Shown: positions 6,286 through 12,564 of the stretch, in pieces
Position numbering within the stretch: position 1 is the first letter of the stretch
How the letters are laid out: each line of letters starts with the position of its first letter
Origin: Candidatus Avoscillospira stercoripullorum
GTDB taxonomy: Bacteria; Bacillota; Clostridia; Oscillospirales; Oscillospiraceae
Assembly: GCA_018712905.1 (NCBI GenBank)
Contig: DVGD01000012.1
Span: forward strand, 1 to 14,633
Length of the DNA stretch: 14,633 nt
Direction of reading: 5' to 3'
Translations under genes and position numbers: made by a program
Notes under the pieces: model-generated
Database searches by the model: none
The model's input: the letters and a program-made list of their open reading frames with translations, nothing else
Told to the model about the DNA's origin: nothing

Positions 6286-8220
6286 TTATTCCGGGAGCAC
6301 TGCCACCTCGAATGCCTTGAGCGCCAGGCCGAAGGCATCAATTGTGTGGCTGTTGTGGTTGATGACCAGGCGGACAGCTCTGTCCTTCCCCCGGCGCACC
6401 ACGGTCTCCACGCCCTCGGGGAGCAGTTCATGATTGAGCCCCGCTCTGTCCATGGCCATGGTTAAAACCCGTGTCAGCGCCGCATCGTTCGGTGTGGTGC
6501 CCAGGTAGAAGGCCGCGCCCTGGCCGAAGTCGTTGACGGTGATGGCGGCATAGGTGCGGTAGAAGGGGTCGTCATAGCGGTAGAGCACCTGCGCTGTGGT
6601 GGGGACAATCATATCCCGGAAGACGCCGGCAGTGGCCTCGTGCTCGCCTGCCAGGGGCAGGCAATCAAACTCCTGGACGCTCTCGGTCTCCTCCACATAG
6701 AGCCCCAGCAGCTCGTTCAGATCCACAGGAATGACCTTGCCGAAGACCAGGTTATTGTCCCGATCCTTCACCGCTGTGCGGTAGGTCACCACCACCACGC
6801 CGCCGCGCTGGACATAGTCATGGAGGCGTCGGACAAAGTCCTCGTCGGCGATGATCATATGGGGCACCACCACCAGCTTGTAGCCGGAGAAGTCCCGCCG
6901 GGCGGGGATGATATCCACCATCTGTCCGCGCTTGAAGAACACGCTGTGGAGCCGCTTCATCTCCCGCTCCACGTTCAGGAGAACGCTCTGCCGCTGGATT
7001 CGGAAGGACGCCAGGGAGTCGTAGTCATAGAGCATGGCAATGTCGCTCTTGATGGGCGCGGTGAGCACATCCTCATACTCTTTCACACTGCGGAAAAACG
7101 CCTGCGCCTCAAAAAAGCGGCGGCGGGGCACATTGTCCGCGTCCAGAAGGCCGTAGCAGAACTGCTCGGCACCCTTGGTGGCGCCGCGGTAGCGGAAGTA
7201 GAGAAGTCCCTCGCAGCCCCGCGCCACGGCCTGCCACGACCACATCTTGGCCTGGTTGGGACGGGGCAGGAAGCCGGTGACGTCGTGCCCCTGGGCGCCC
7301 ATGATGGCCTCAGTCACCCAGAAGTTCTCCCCCTTCAGGCCGCGGATGTAGTCGAGGCCAAAGGCGATTTCGCTGGGCGGCAATGGCTCCTTCTGGCCGC
7401 CCCAGACGGGATAGTTGTTGTAGGCCACCCGGTCGAGGCACGCGGCCACAGCGGAGTAGTCCACGTGCTTTCCTAGGCCGCCGCCGGGGAAGTCGTGGAT
7501 GACCACCGCCCCGGGGATCTCCCGGCGGAGAATCTCCGCTTGGAAATTGCAGAAGGAACGGATGTTTTCGCTTAAAAACCGCTCAAAATCCAGCCGCAGC
7601 GCCGGGTTGTGGGTGGTGATGGTGGGCGCCGGCAGGGGAATCTCGGAAAAATCGTTGTAGGTGTGATTCCAGAAGTTCGTGCCGTAGGCTTCATTGAGGG
7701 CGCGGATGTCGCCATGAAAGCGCCGCTGGAGATAGTCCTGGAAGGCTGACCGGCACCGGGGGCACCAGCAGAGGTCGCTTCCCTCATGTCCCAGCTCGTT
7801 GTCCACCTGCCAGGCGAGGATGGTATTCTCATCCCGGTAGTGCCGCGCCAGAGCCGTGACAATCTTTTCGCAGTAGCTACGGTAGATGGTGCTGCTGAAG
7901 CAGTAGACGTGGCGGCCGCCGAAGGCTCTGGGCGCACCAGTTTCAAACTGGGAGAGAATGTCGGGGTGCTTATGAATGAGCCAGGCAGGCGGCGTGGCCG
8001 TGGGGGTGCCGAAGATCACCCGCAGTCCCTTGCGTTTTGCCATGGCGATGACGCGATCAAAGAAGGAGAAGTCATATGCCCCTTCCCGGGGCTCCATGCG
8101 GTGCCAGGCAAATTCGCCGATGCGGATAACGTTGCAGCCCAGCTCCACAATGCGCTGAAGATCCGCTTCCATCATGGCTTCCGGCCATTGCTCGGGATAG
8201 TAGTCTACGCCAAGTACCAT
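6286..8220 (-). CDS. Family GH42 beta-galactosidase
   Basis: A 644-residue glycoside hydrolase that removes terminal beta-galactosyl residues with retention, probably in the cytoplasm because no signal peptide is seen. The start MVLGVDYYPEQWPEAMMEAD is typical of GH42. The acid/base is E142 (QVDNELGHEG) and the nucleophile E304 (FWVTEAIMGAQGHD). Cysteines C107, C151, C153 and C156 match the zinc-binding set of the Thermus enzyme. The trimerisation domain and a small C-terminal beta domain follow, and the length is normal. GAGGAG lies 6 bases before the ATG. It sits 98 bases downstream of a LacI-family gene, with a copy of the candidate operator in between, so expression is probably induced by a galactoside. 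Related GH42 enzymes act on galacto-oligosaccharides or plant galactans; the true substrate cannot be read from sequence. No transporter is in the window. Confidence 0.93.
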   Translation of the reverse strand: MVLGVDYYPEQWPEAMMEADLQRIVELGCNVIRIGEFAWHRMEPREGAYDFSFFDRVIAMAKRKGLRVIFGTPTATPPAWLIHKHPDILSQFETGAPRAFGGRHVYCFSSTIYRSYCEKIVTALARHYRDENTILAWQVDNELGHEGSDLCWCPRCRSAFQDYLQRRFHGDIRALNEAYGTNFWNHTYNDFSEIPLPAPTITTHNPALRLDFERFLSENIRSFCNFQAEILRREIPGAVVIHDFPGGGLGKHVDYSAVAACLDRVAYNNYPVWGGQKEPLPPSEIAFGLDYIRGLKGENFWVTEAIMGAQGHDVTGFLPRPNQAKMWSWQAVARGCEGLLYFRYRGATKGAEQFCYGLLDADNVPRRRFFEAQAFFRSVKEYEDVLTAPIKSDIAMLYDYDSLASFRIQRQSVLLNVEREMKRLHSVFFKRGQMVDIIPARRDFSGYKLVVVPHMIIADEDFVRRLHDYVQRGGVVVVTYRTAVKDRDNNLVFGKVIPVDLNELLGLYVEETESVQEFDCLPLAGEHEATAGVFRDMIVPTTAQVLYRYDDPFYRTYAAITVNDFGQGAAFYLGTTPNDAALTRVLTMAMDRAGLNHELLPEGVETVVRRGKDRAVRLVINHNSHTIDAFGLALKAFEVAVLPE

Positions 8221-8251
8221 GGTGTGCTCCTCTCGTTTGTCCGTATTTTTA

Positions 8252-8280
8252 TCTATAATTTACTCAATTTTTACGAAAAT
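8252..8280 (-). promoter_or_regulatory. Candidate promoter of the beta-galactosidase gene
   Basis: On the minus strand TATAGA (8252-8257) could be a -10 box, with a poor -35 (TTTTCG, 8274-8279) 16 bases upstream. It would give a leader of about 25 bases. The -35 overlaps the candidate LacI-type operator. The gap is AT-rich, as promoters here usually are, but the match is weak. Confidence 0.35.
8270..8279. promoter_or_regulatory. Candidate LacI-family operator upstream of the beta-galactosidase
   Basis: TTTACGAAAA at 8270-8279 is the reverse complement of the TTTTCGTAAA found at the repressor's own promoter (9376-9385). Near-palindromic sites with a central CG are characteristic of LacI-family operators. 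Its place in the 98-base gap between the repressor and beta-galactosidase genes fits direct control. Confidence 0.6.
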
Positions 8281-8309
8281 CAGTGCAGTTTCCGGCGGCC
8301 ATACCGTCC

Positions 8310-8328
8310 TGAAAGCGCTCAGCTTTCA
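8310..8328 (-). other. Small hairpin spanning the repressor stop codon
   Basis: TGAAAGC (8310-8316) and GCTTTCA (8322-8328) form a 7-bp stem whose 5-base loop contains the stop codon of the LacI-family gene. There is no T-run after it. It may be chance, a weak terminator or a processing site between the two cistrons. Confidence 0.25.
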
Positions 8329-9350
8329 CACACGCCGGGGGCGCCGACGCTCTCCCGCTCCACATAGACGCAGGGCACCACGGTCTTGAAGGGGTAGGTG
8401 CTGCCGGCCAGGGAGGATTCCATGGCCACATAGGCCGCCGCGGCAATCTCGCTCTGGAGCACCCGCACCGCCGAGAGCGGCGGCGAGGCATTGAGGGAGA
8501 GCGGCGTATCATTGAAGGCAATCACGCTCATCTGCCCGGGGATGGAGACGCCCTTTCGCTCCAACGCCCGGAGGACGCCGTTGGCAATGGCGTCCGAGGC
8601 GATGAACAGCGCCGTGGGCGGCGTCTGCCACGCATCCAGCGCCCGGGTCATCACTTCGAATCCCGCGTTGGAGTTCATGGCACTATCCAGCACATGGGCC
8701 GGGTCAAAAACGCCCGCCTCCTGGAGAATGTTGCGGAAATAGTAGAGCCGGGCGTCTAACTTCAGGTTTTTCTCCTCCTGAAAGGTATACTGGCTGCCGA
8801 TGAAGCCGATGCGCCGGTGGCCTGCCTCCAGCAGGCGTTGGAGCGCCTGGCGCACGCCCAGGTGGATGTTGGGCACCGCGGCAAAGTAGCGCTCGTCGTC
8901 CGGCGAGCTGTCCACAAAGACCACATGGCTGCTGTAGCGGTGAAAATCCTCAATCTCCTGGGGGGTGAAGCTGCCGATGGCGAAGACGCCGTCCAGCTCG
9001 CTGTCTCCCTGGCAGATAAAATGCCCCGTCTGATCGCGGAAGAGGTTGGTCGTCTCGACGCCCTTGGAAAAGCACATCTTCTCCAGGGCGGATTTCATGT
9101 AGAGATAATAGGGATCCTCCAGGATCTGCTCCATCTCAAACATCTGGGCGATACCCATGCGCCGGTTTGGCGCGGCGCTTTCCGCCTTGGCACGGCTGCG
9201 GGTGGGCACATAGTCCAGCGCCTTGGCGGCGGCAAAGATTTTTTCCGCCGTCTGGGGTGTGACACTGATGGTTTCATCGTGATTGAGCACCCGGGAGATG
9301 GTGGAAATGGAAATCCCCGTCACCCCGGCAATGTCCTTGAGTGTCGCCAT
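8319..9350 (-). CDS. LacI-family transcriptional repressor
   Basis: A 343-residue sugar-responsive regulator of normal family length. The N-terminal HTH (MATLKDIAGVTGISISTISR, then VLNHDETISVTPQT) and hinge region (LDYVPTRSR) are followed by a periplasmic-binding-protein-like domain (MGIAQM at about 64; GHRRIGFIGSQYTF; TALFIASDAIANGVLRALER; VSIPGQMSVIAFNDTPL). The N-terminus resembles EbgR-type regulators of beta-galactosidase genes. GGAGG lies 9 bases before the ATG. A beta-galactosidase gene follows on the same strand, and three related palindromic sites lie at the two promoters, so it very probably represses both itself and the hydrolase until a galactoside binds. The effector is not known. 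Confidence 0.92.
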   Translation of the reverse strand: MATLKDIAGVTGISISTISRVLNHDETISVTPQTAEKIFAAAKALDYVPTRSRAKAESAAPNRRMGIAQMFEMEQILEDPYYLYMKSALEKMCFSKGVETTNLFRDQTGHFICQGDSELDGVFAIGSFTPQEIEDFHRYSSHVVFVDSSPDDERYFAAVPNIHLGVRQALQRLLEAGHRRIGFIGSQYTFQEEKNLKLDARLYYFRNILQEAGVFDPAHVLDSAMNSNAGFEVMTRALDAWQTPPTALFIASDAIANGVLRALERKGVSIPGQMSVIAFNDTPLSLNASPPLSAVRVLQSEIAAAAYVAMESSLAGSTYPFKTVVPCVYVERESVGAPGVCES

Positions 9351-9375
9351 GGAGACATACCTCCTGCAAAAGCTG

Positions 9376-9385
9376 TTTTCGTAAA
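9376..9385. promoter_or_regulatory. Candidate LacI-family operator at the repressor start site
   Basis: TTTTCGTAAA lies immediately downstream of, and touching, the -10 box of the repressor promoter, covering the expected transcription start near 9378. It is the exact reverse complement of the site before the beta-galactosidase gene. Confidence 0.6.
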
Positions 9386-9412
9386 TTATACCAAATATTT
9401 TCGAAAAATCAA
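9385..9412 (-). promoter_or_regulatory. Sigma-A promoter of the LacI-family gene
   Basis: On the minus strand TTGATT (9407-9412), a 16-base spacer and TATAAT (9385-9390) form a good promoter. The -10 box is preceded by TGG, giving the extended TGNTATAAT form. Both candidate operators overlap it, one in the spacer and one at the start site. Confidence 0.75.
9398..9407. promoter_or_regulatory. Candidate LacI-family operator in the promoter spacer
   Basis: TTTTCGAAAA is a perfect 10-base palindrome between the -35 and -10 boxes of the repressor promoter. Its centre is 22 bases, about two helical turns, from the centre of the site at 9376-9385, so two repressor dimers could bind the same face of the DNA. 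Confidence 0.6.
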
Positions 9413-9425
9413 GGAATAAGACCGC

Positions 9426-9457
9426 AAAAATACCCGGGCGCGCATGCGCCCGGGTAT
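9426..9457 (-). terminator. Intrinsic terminator of the glycolipid operon
   Basis: ATACCCGGGCGC (9430-9441) pairs perfectly with 9446-9457 around a GCAT loop, a 12-bp GC-rich stem. On the minus strand it is followed by TTTTT (9430 down to 9426). It starts 25 bases after the stop of the glycosyltransferase gene and separates that operon from the repressor promoter. Confidence 0.92.
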
Positions 9458-9482
9458 GGATATTCCACTAATCACGGCGCCC

Positions 9483-10589
9483 TCAGGCGTCCACTCCGAG
9501 ATCCTGGCAAATTTCTCCATAGATCTCTGCGGCGGCAGAGCCGGAGAAGTCCCGCGCCAGGGTTTCCTGCCACTTGGCAAGGGTCGCAGTGTCTCGCAGC
9601 AGCGTCCCGGCCAAAAGCGCCAGCGCCTCGGGGTTGTCGGCGGTTTTGGCATAGCCCTGGGAGACCATAAAGCGGATGTTGCGCTCCTCCAGGCCGGGGA
9701 TGACGTTGATGAGGAGCATGGGGCGGTGCTTGTTGACCACCTCCGTGGTGGTGAGGCCGCCGCCCTTGGTGAGAATGAGGTCGGCCGCGTCCATATACTC
9801 GTCCATACGCTTGGTAAAGCCCAGCACCCGGAGATTTCTTCCGGCACAGCTGCGGACGATCCGATCCCGCAGCTTTTTGTTGGTACCGCAGACCACCACC
9901 AGGCGGTCATCCCGGGTGAGAATCTGGCTCAGCGCCTGGGTGAGCTCCTCCATGGGGCCTGCGCCCATGGAGCCGCAGACCAAAAGTATCACCCGCCCCG
10001 TCTCGGGCAGTCCCAGAGCGCGGCGCGCCTGGGGCTGGGGAACCCGGGTTAAAAAGCAGCTGCGCACCGGGATCCCTGTGGGCACCAGCCGGTCTGCGGG
10101 GATCCCACAGCGGATAAATTCGTCGGCCAAAAGCGGATGGGGGATGAAATAGAGATCCATATCCGCGAGAGAGACGCCGGGGCTGCAGGTATAGTCCGTG
10201 GCCACAAAATAGCCCGGCAGCGTCAGGCCAAATTGCCGCACGGCGGCAGTCATCATGATGGCCGGGAACACATGGACGCAGATCACCGCGTCACATCCCA
10301 TGCGCTTGACCGCCTCGCTAAATTCCCCGGCGCAGGATTCGCACTGCGCCCGGAGGTACCGGGGCACGTGGTTTTCCTCAAACTTGTACCCCAGGCCGAA
10401 GAGCTTGGGCGCCTTGCGGTAGAGGAGCACGTGCCCCTCGCTGATGAGCCGCGCCTTGGCCGGCGGCAAGAATTCCAGGCAGTCGAGCACCGTACAGCCG
10501 TGACCGTGGGCGGTAAACTGTTCTTCCAGTGCGGCAGCCGTGGCGTTGTGGCCGCCGCCGGTATTACAGGTGAGAATCAGAATCTGCAA
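9483..10589 (-). CDS. MGDG/UgtP-type glycolipid glycosyltransferase
   Basis: A 368-residue family GT28 enzyme related to plant MGDG synthase and Bacillus UgtP, which transfer hexose from a UDP-sugar to diacylglycerol on the inner membrane face. The N-terminal acceptor half begins ILILTCNTGGGHNATAAALE (the GGGH loop at 11-14). The C-terminal half has the sugar-nucleotide signature: LLVCGSMG (202-209), VVVCGTN (231-237), LTKGGGLTTTEVVN (273-286) and NVIPGLEERN (295-304). No membrane helix is seen, as usual for these peripheral enzymes. The start is TTG, chosen because AAAGGAGG stands 9 bases upstream and the GGGH loop follows at the expected distance. Its start overlaps the upstream CrtO-like gene by 26 bases, which suggests coupled translation. 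Donor, acceptor and processivity cannot be told. Confidence 0.87.
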   Translation of the reverse strand: MQILILTCNTGGGHNATAAALEEQFTAHGHGCTVLDCLEFLPPAKARLISEGHVLLYRKAPKLFGLGYKFEENHVPRYLRAQCESCAGEFSEAVKRMGCDAVICVHVFPAIMMTAAVRQFGLTLPGYFVATDYTCSPGVSLADMDLYFIPHPLLADEFIRCGIPADRLVPTGIPVRSCFLTRVPQPQARRALGLPETGRVILLVCGSMGAGPMEELTQALSQILTRDDRLVVVCGTNKKLRDRIVRSCAGRNLRVLGFTKRMDEYMDAADLILTKGGGLTTTEVVNKHRPMLLINVIPGLEERNIRFMVSQGYAKTADNPEALALLAGTLLRDTATLAKWQETLARDFSGSAAAEIYGEICQDLGVDA

Positions 10590-11061
10590 GCCGTTGTTCC
10601 TCCTTTAATTTTAGCCGCTCCGCCACCCGCAGGAGCTTGGGACGATTATAGCGCTGGATGATCCAATAGGGCAGATTTAAAAAGATGGCATTGAAGAGCG
10701 CCAACAGGAGCCCCATGAGGTTGGGGCAGAGAAGATAGTTTCCCACCGAGAGCACCATCAGCGCGGCGTGTACCGCCTCGGCCACGCAGGTCTCCTGCAC
10801 CAGCACCATGGCCTCCTCCGATGTCTCCCGCAGACCTACCCGCTTGGGAATCATGTCCGGCATGACCTTGCTCATATCCGGTACCAGTTCCTTCCACTTA
10901 TGAACCCCCACGCTGCGGTAGATGTTCCCTTCCTTTTCCCAGGCAAAGCTCCGATAGGGAAAGCGCGTGGGGTCAAACCACCGCCGCGGCAGCGCCTGCC
11001 CCACATAGTGGGACACCACGCCCAGAACGGCGGTGTAGAGTACGGACAGTCCAAAACCCAT
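10564..11061 (-). CDS. CrtO-like glycosyl-carotenoid acyltransferase family membrane protein
   Basis: A 165-residue membrane protein. Hydrophobic segments lie at about 3-23, 97-112 and 113-135. It carries the pattern I associate with glycosyl-4,4'-diaponeurosporenoate acyltransferase (CrtO) proteins: FAWEKEGNIYR (39-49), KWKELVPD (55-62) and QETCVAEAVH (89-98). In staphyloxanthin synthesis that enzyme puts a fatty acid on a glycosylated carotenoid. No other carotenoid gene is here. Instead it overlaps a glycolipid glycosyltransferase gene by 26 bases, so it may act on a glycolipid. GGAGG lies 5 bases before the ATG, and a promoter with TATAAT is just upstream; the frame stays open further up but those residues precede the promoter. 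The family call rests on recalled motifs and the substrate is unknown. Confidence 0.75.
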   Translation of the reverse strand: MGFGLSVLYTAVLGVVSHYVGQALPRRWFDPTRFPYRSFAWEKEGNIYRSVGVHKWKELVPDMSKVMPDMIPKRVGLRETSEEAMVLVQETCVAEAVHAALMVLSVGNYLLCPNLMGLLLALFNAIFLNLPYWIIQRYNRPKLLRVAERLKLKEEQRLADSDSHL

Positions 11062-11088
11062 GGTATCCTCCCAGTCAGTAATGCTGCC

Positions 11089-11117
11089 ATTATACCCCAT
11101 TCGAGCCATTCCCGCAA
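11089..11117 (-). promoter_or_regulatory. Sigma-A promoter of the CrtO-like/glycosyltransferase operon
   Basis: On the minus strand TTGCGG (11112-11117) and TATAAT (11089-11094) are separated by exactly 17 bases. The transcript should start near 11082, about 21 bases before the ATG at 11061, which leaves just enough room for the ribosome site. This supports the chosen start of the first gene. Bases 11118-11212 further upstream hold nothing I can identify. Confidence 0.75.
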
Positions 11118-11212
11118 GAAGAGAAATCTTGTGGTGGGTGTAGGCGGCCTGACGGCAGCGGCGGCATGAGGGCATGACGCCCTGCGAGTGCGGTGCACCA
11201 TCGATCCCGGCT

Positions 11213-11309
11213 GTAGGGGCGCATTGTATATGCGCCCGGGCTGGCACCTGCGAAATTGCCGCTGCCACGGGCGGATATATAATCCGCCCCTACGGGTGCA
11301 GTGGCAATT
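11213..11309. repeat. Palindromic two-hairpin intergenic element (REP/MITE-like)
   Basis: GTAGGGGCG (11213-11221) and CGCCCCTAC (11285-11293) form the ends of an inverted element. Inside are two matched hairpins, GGGCGCAT-5 bases-ATGCGCCC (11217-11237) and GGGCGGAT-5 bases-ATCCGCCC (11269-11289), each with an 8-bp stem and an AT-rich 5-base loop. The right one is enclosed by AATTGCCGCTGC (11254-11265) and GCAGTGGCAATT (11298-11309), complementary at 11 of 12 positions. The layout resembles REP/BIME-type or small non-coding mobile repeats; sequences with a GTAGGGGCG core are, as I recall, common in Clostridia genomes. It codes for nothing. Copy number cannot be judged from one window. Confidence 0.7.
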
Positions 11310-11327
11310 AGATCGCCTATGATATAG

Positions 11328-11364
11328 CTTGGGCGCTGAAATGGATTCCATTTCAGCGCCCAAG
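11328..11364 (-). terminator. Strong hairpin just after ilvA
   Basis: Bases 11328-11345 and 11347-11364 are perfect reverse complements (18 bp) with one base between them, beginning three bases after the ilvA stop codon on the minus strand. In RNA the central pairs would open into a small loop. No T-run follows, so it may terminate weakly, need Rho, or protect the mRNA 3' end. Confidence 0.55.
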
Positions 11365-11367
11365 GAC

Positions 11368-12564
11368 TCACTGTACGATTTCGAAGCCTGCCTCGGTGAG
11401 GCGGCGGCGGATTTCCTCAATCTGGGCAAAGTCGCGGGTCTCCATGCCCACGCGCAGGAAGCAGCTGGAGATGGCCATGTTGGGATCGGAGCGCTCATGG
11501 CGCACCGAGACCACATTAGCGCCGCACTGGGAGATGATCTCGCTCACGCCCACCAGCTGTCCCGGCTTATCCTCCAGGGCGATGACCAGGTTGGCATTGC
11601 GGCCGGAGGTCACCAGGCCGCGGGTAATCACCCGTGAAAGGATATTCACATCGATGTTGCCGCCGGAAACCAGGCAGACCACCTTCTTGCCCTGGATGGG
11701 CAGCTTGTGGAACATGGCGGCGGCCACGCTGACCGCACCGGCGCCCTCGGCAATGAGCTTCTGCTTTTCGATCATGGCGAGGATCGCTGTAGCGATTTCG
11801 TCCTCGGAGACTGTGGCAATATCGTCCACATATTGCTCAACCAACGAGAACGTGGTGTCGCCGGGGTGCTTGACGGCGATGCCGTCGGCAAAGGTGTGCA
11901 CCGTATCCAGGGTGATCTGATGTCCCTGGCGGTGGCTTTCAAACATGCTGGGAGCATTGCTGGCCTGGACGCCGTAGACCTTCACCGAGGGCTGGAGCTG
12001 CTTGATGGCATAGGCCACGCCGGAGATGAGGCCGCCGCCGCCGATGGGCACAATGACCGCATCCACATCCCGCATCTGCTCGAGAATCTCCAGGCCGATG
12101 GTTCCCTGGCCGGCAATGACCTCGTCGTCGTCAAAGGGATGGATGAAGGTGGCGCCGGTCTCCTCCTGGGCTTTCACCGCAGCGGCGTAGGCGTCGTCAT
12201 AGGCGCCGGCCACCAGCACCACCTCGGCGCCCAGGCGCTTGGTGGCCTCCACCTTGCTGATGGGGGCGGAATCGGGCATGTAGACCACGCTCTTCGCCCC
12301 CTGGCGGGTGGCGGCCAGGGCGACGCCCTGGGCGTGGTTGCCGGCGCTGCAGGCGATGATGCCGGCCTTCTTCTGCTCGTCGGTCAACTGGCTGATCTTA
12401 TAATAGGCGCCCCGGAGCTTGAAGCTGCCGGTCACCTGGAGGTTCTCTGTTTTGAGATAGAGCTCCGCGTCGCTCAAAAGATTGGGCGCGTAAATGAGGT
12501 CGGTGCGGCGCGCCACCTCCTTGAGTACGAAGGCTGCATGGTAGATCTTATCCAGGGTGATCAT
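11368..12564 (-). CDS. ilvA: Threonine ammonia-lyase (threonine dehydratase) with ACT domain
   Basis: A 398-residue PLP enzyme that deaminates L-threonine to 2-oxobutanoate, the entry step to isoleucine. The PLP lysine is K49 in TGSFKLRGA; the substrate loop SAGNHAQG (73-80), the phosphate-binding PIGGGGLISG (173-182) and SGGN (300-303) are all present. A single ACT domain fills about 326-398 (LVIALEDKPGQLVGVSEIIS). The length and single ACT domain fit the shorter class of this enzyme rather than the about 510-residue two-ACT IlvA of E. coli, so a catabolic role (tdcB-like) cannot be excluded. Co-transcription with leuB favours biosynthesis, with the ACT domain sensing an amino acid. Its start overlaps the ATPase gene by 17 bases, and AGGAG lies 10 bases ahead of the ATG. 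Confidence 0.92.
   Translation of the reverse strand: MITLDKIYHAAFVLKEVARRTDLIYAPNLLSDAELYLKTENLQVTGSFKLRGAYYKISQLTDEQKKAGIIACSAGNHAQGVALAATRQGAKSVVYMPDSAPISKVEATKRLGAEVVLVAGAYDDAYAAAVKAQEETGATFIHPFDDDEVIAGQGTIGLEILEQMRDVDAVIVPIGGGGLISGVAYAIKQLQPSVKVYGVQASNAPSMFESHRQGHQITLDTVHTFADGIAVKHPGDTTFSLVEQYVDDIATVSEDEIATAILAMIEKQKLIAEGAGAVSVAAAMFHKLPIQGKKVVCLVSGGNIDVNILSRVITRGLVTSGRNANLVIALEDKPGQLVGVSEIISQCGANVVSVRHERSDPNMAISSCFLRVGMETRDFAQIEEIRRRLTEAGFEIVQ

Noticed and set aside
11062..11268. N-terminal extension of the CrtO-like gene upstream of 11061
   Set aside because: The open frame continues, but it covers the promoter, its composition is unlike the family, and ATG 11061 has a good ribosome site.
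11213..11309. Riboswitch or T-box for the glycolipid operon
   Set aside because: The structure lies upstream of the -35 box of that operon, so it is not in its leader; it fits a palindromic repeat better.
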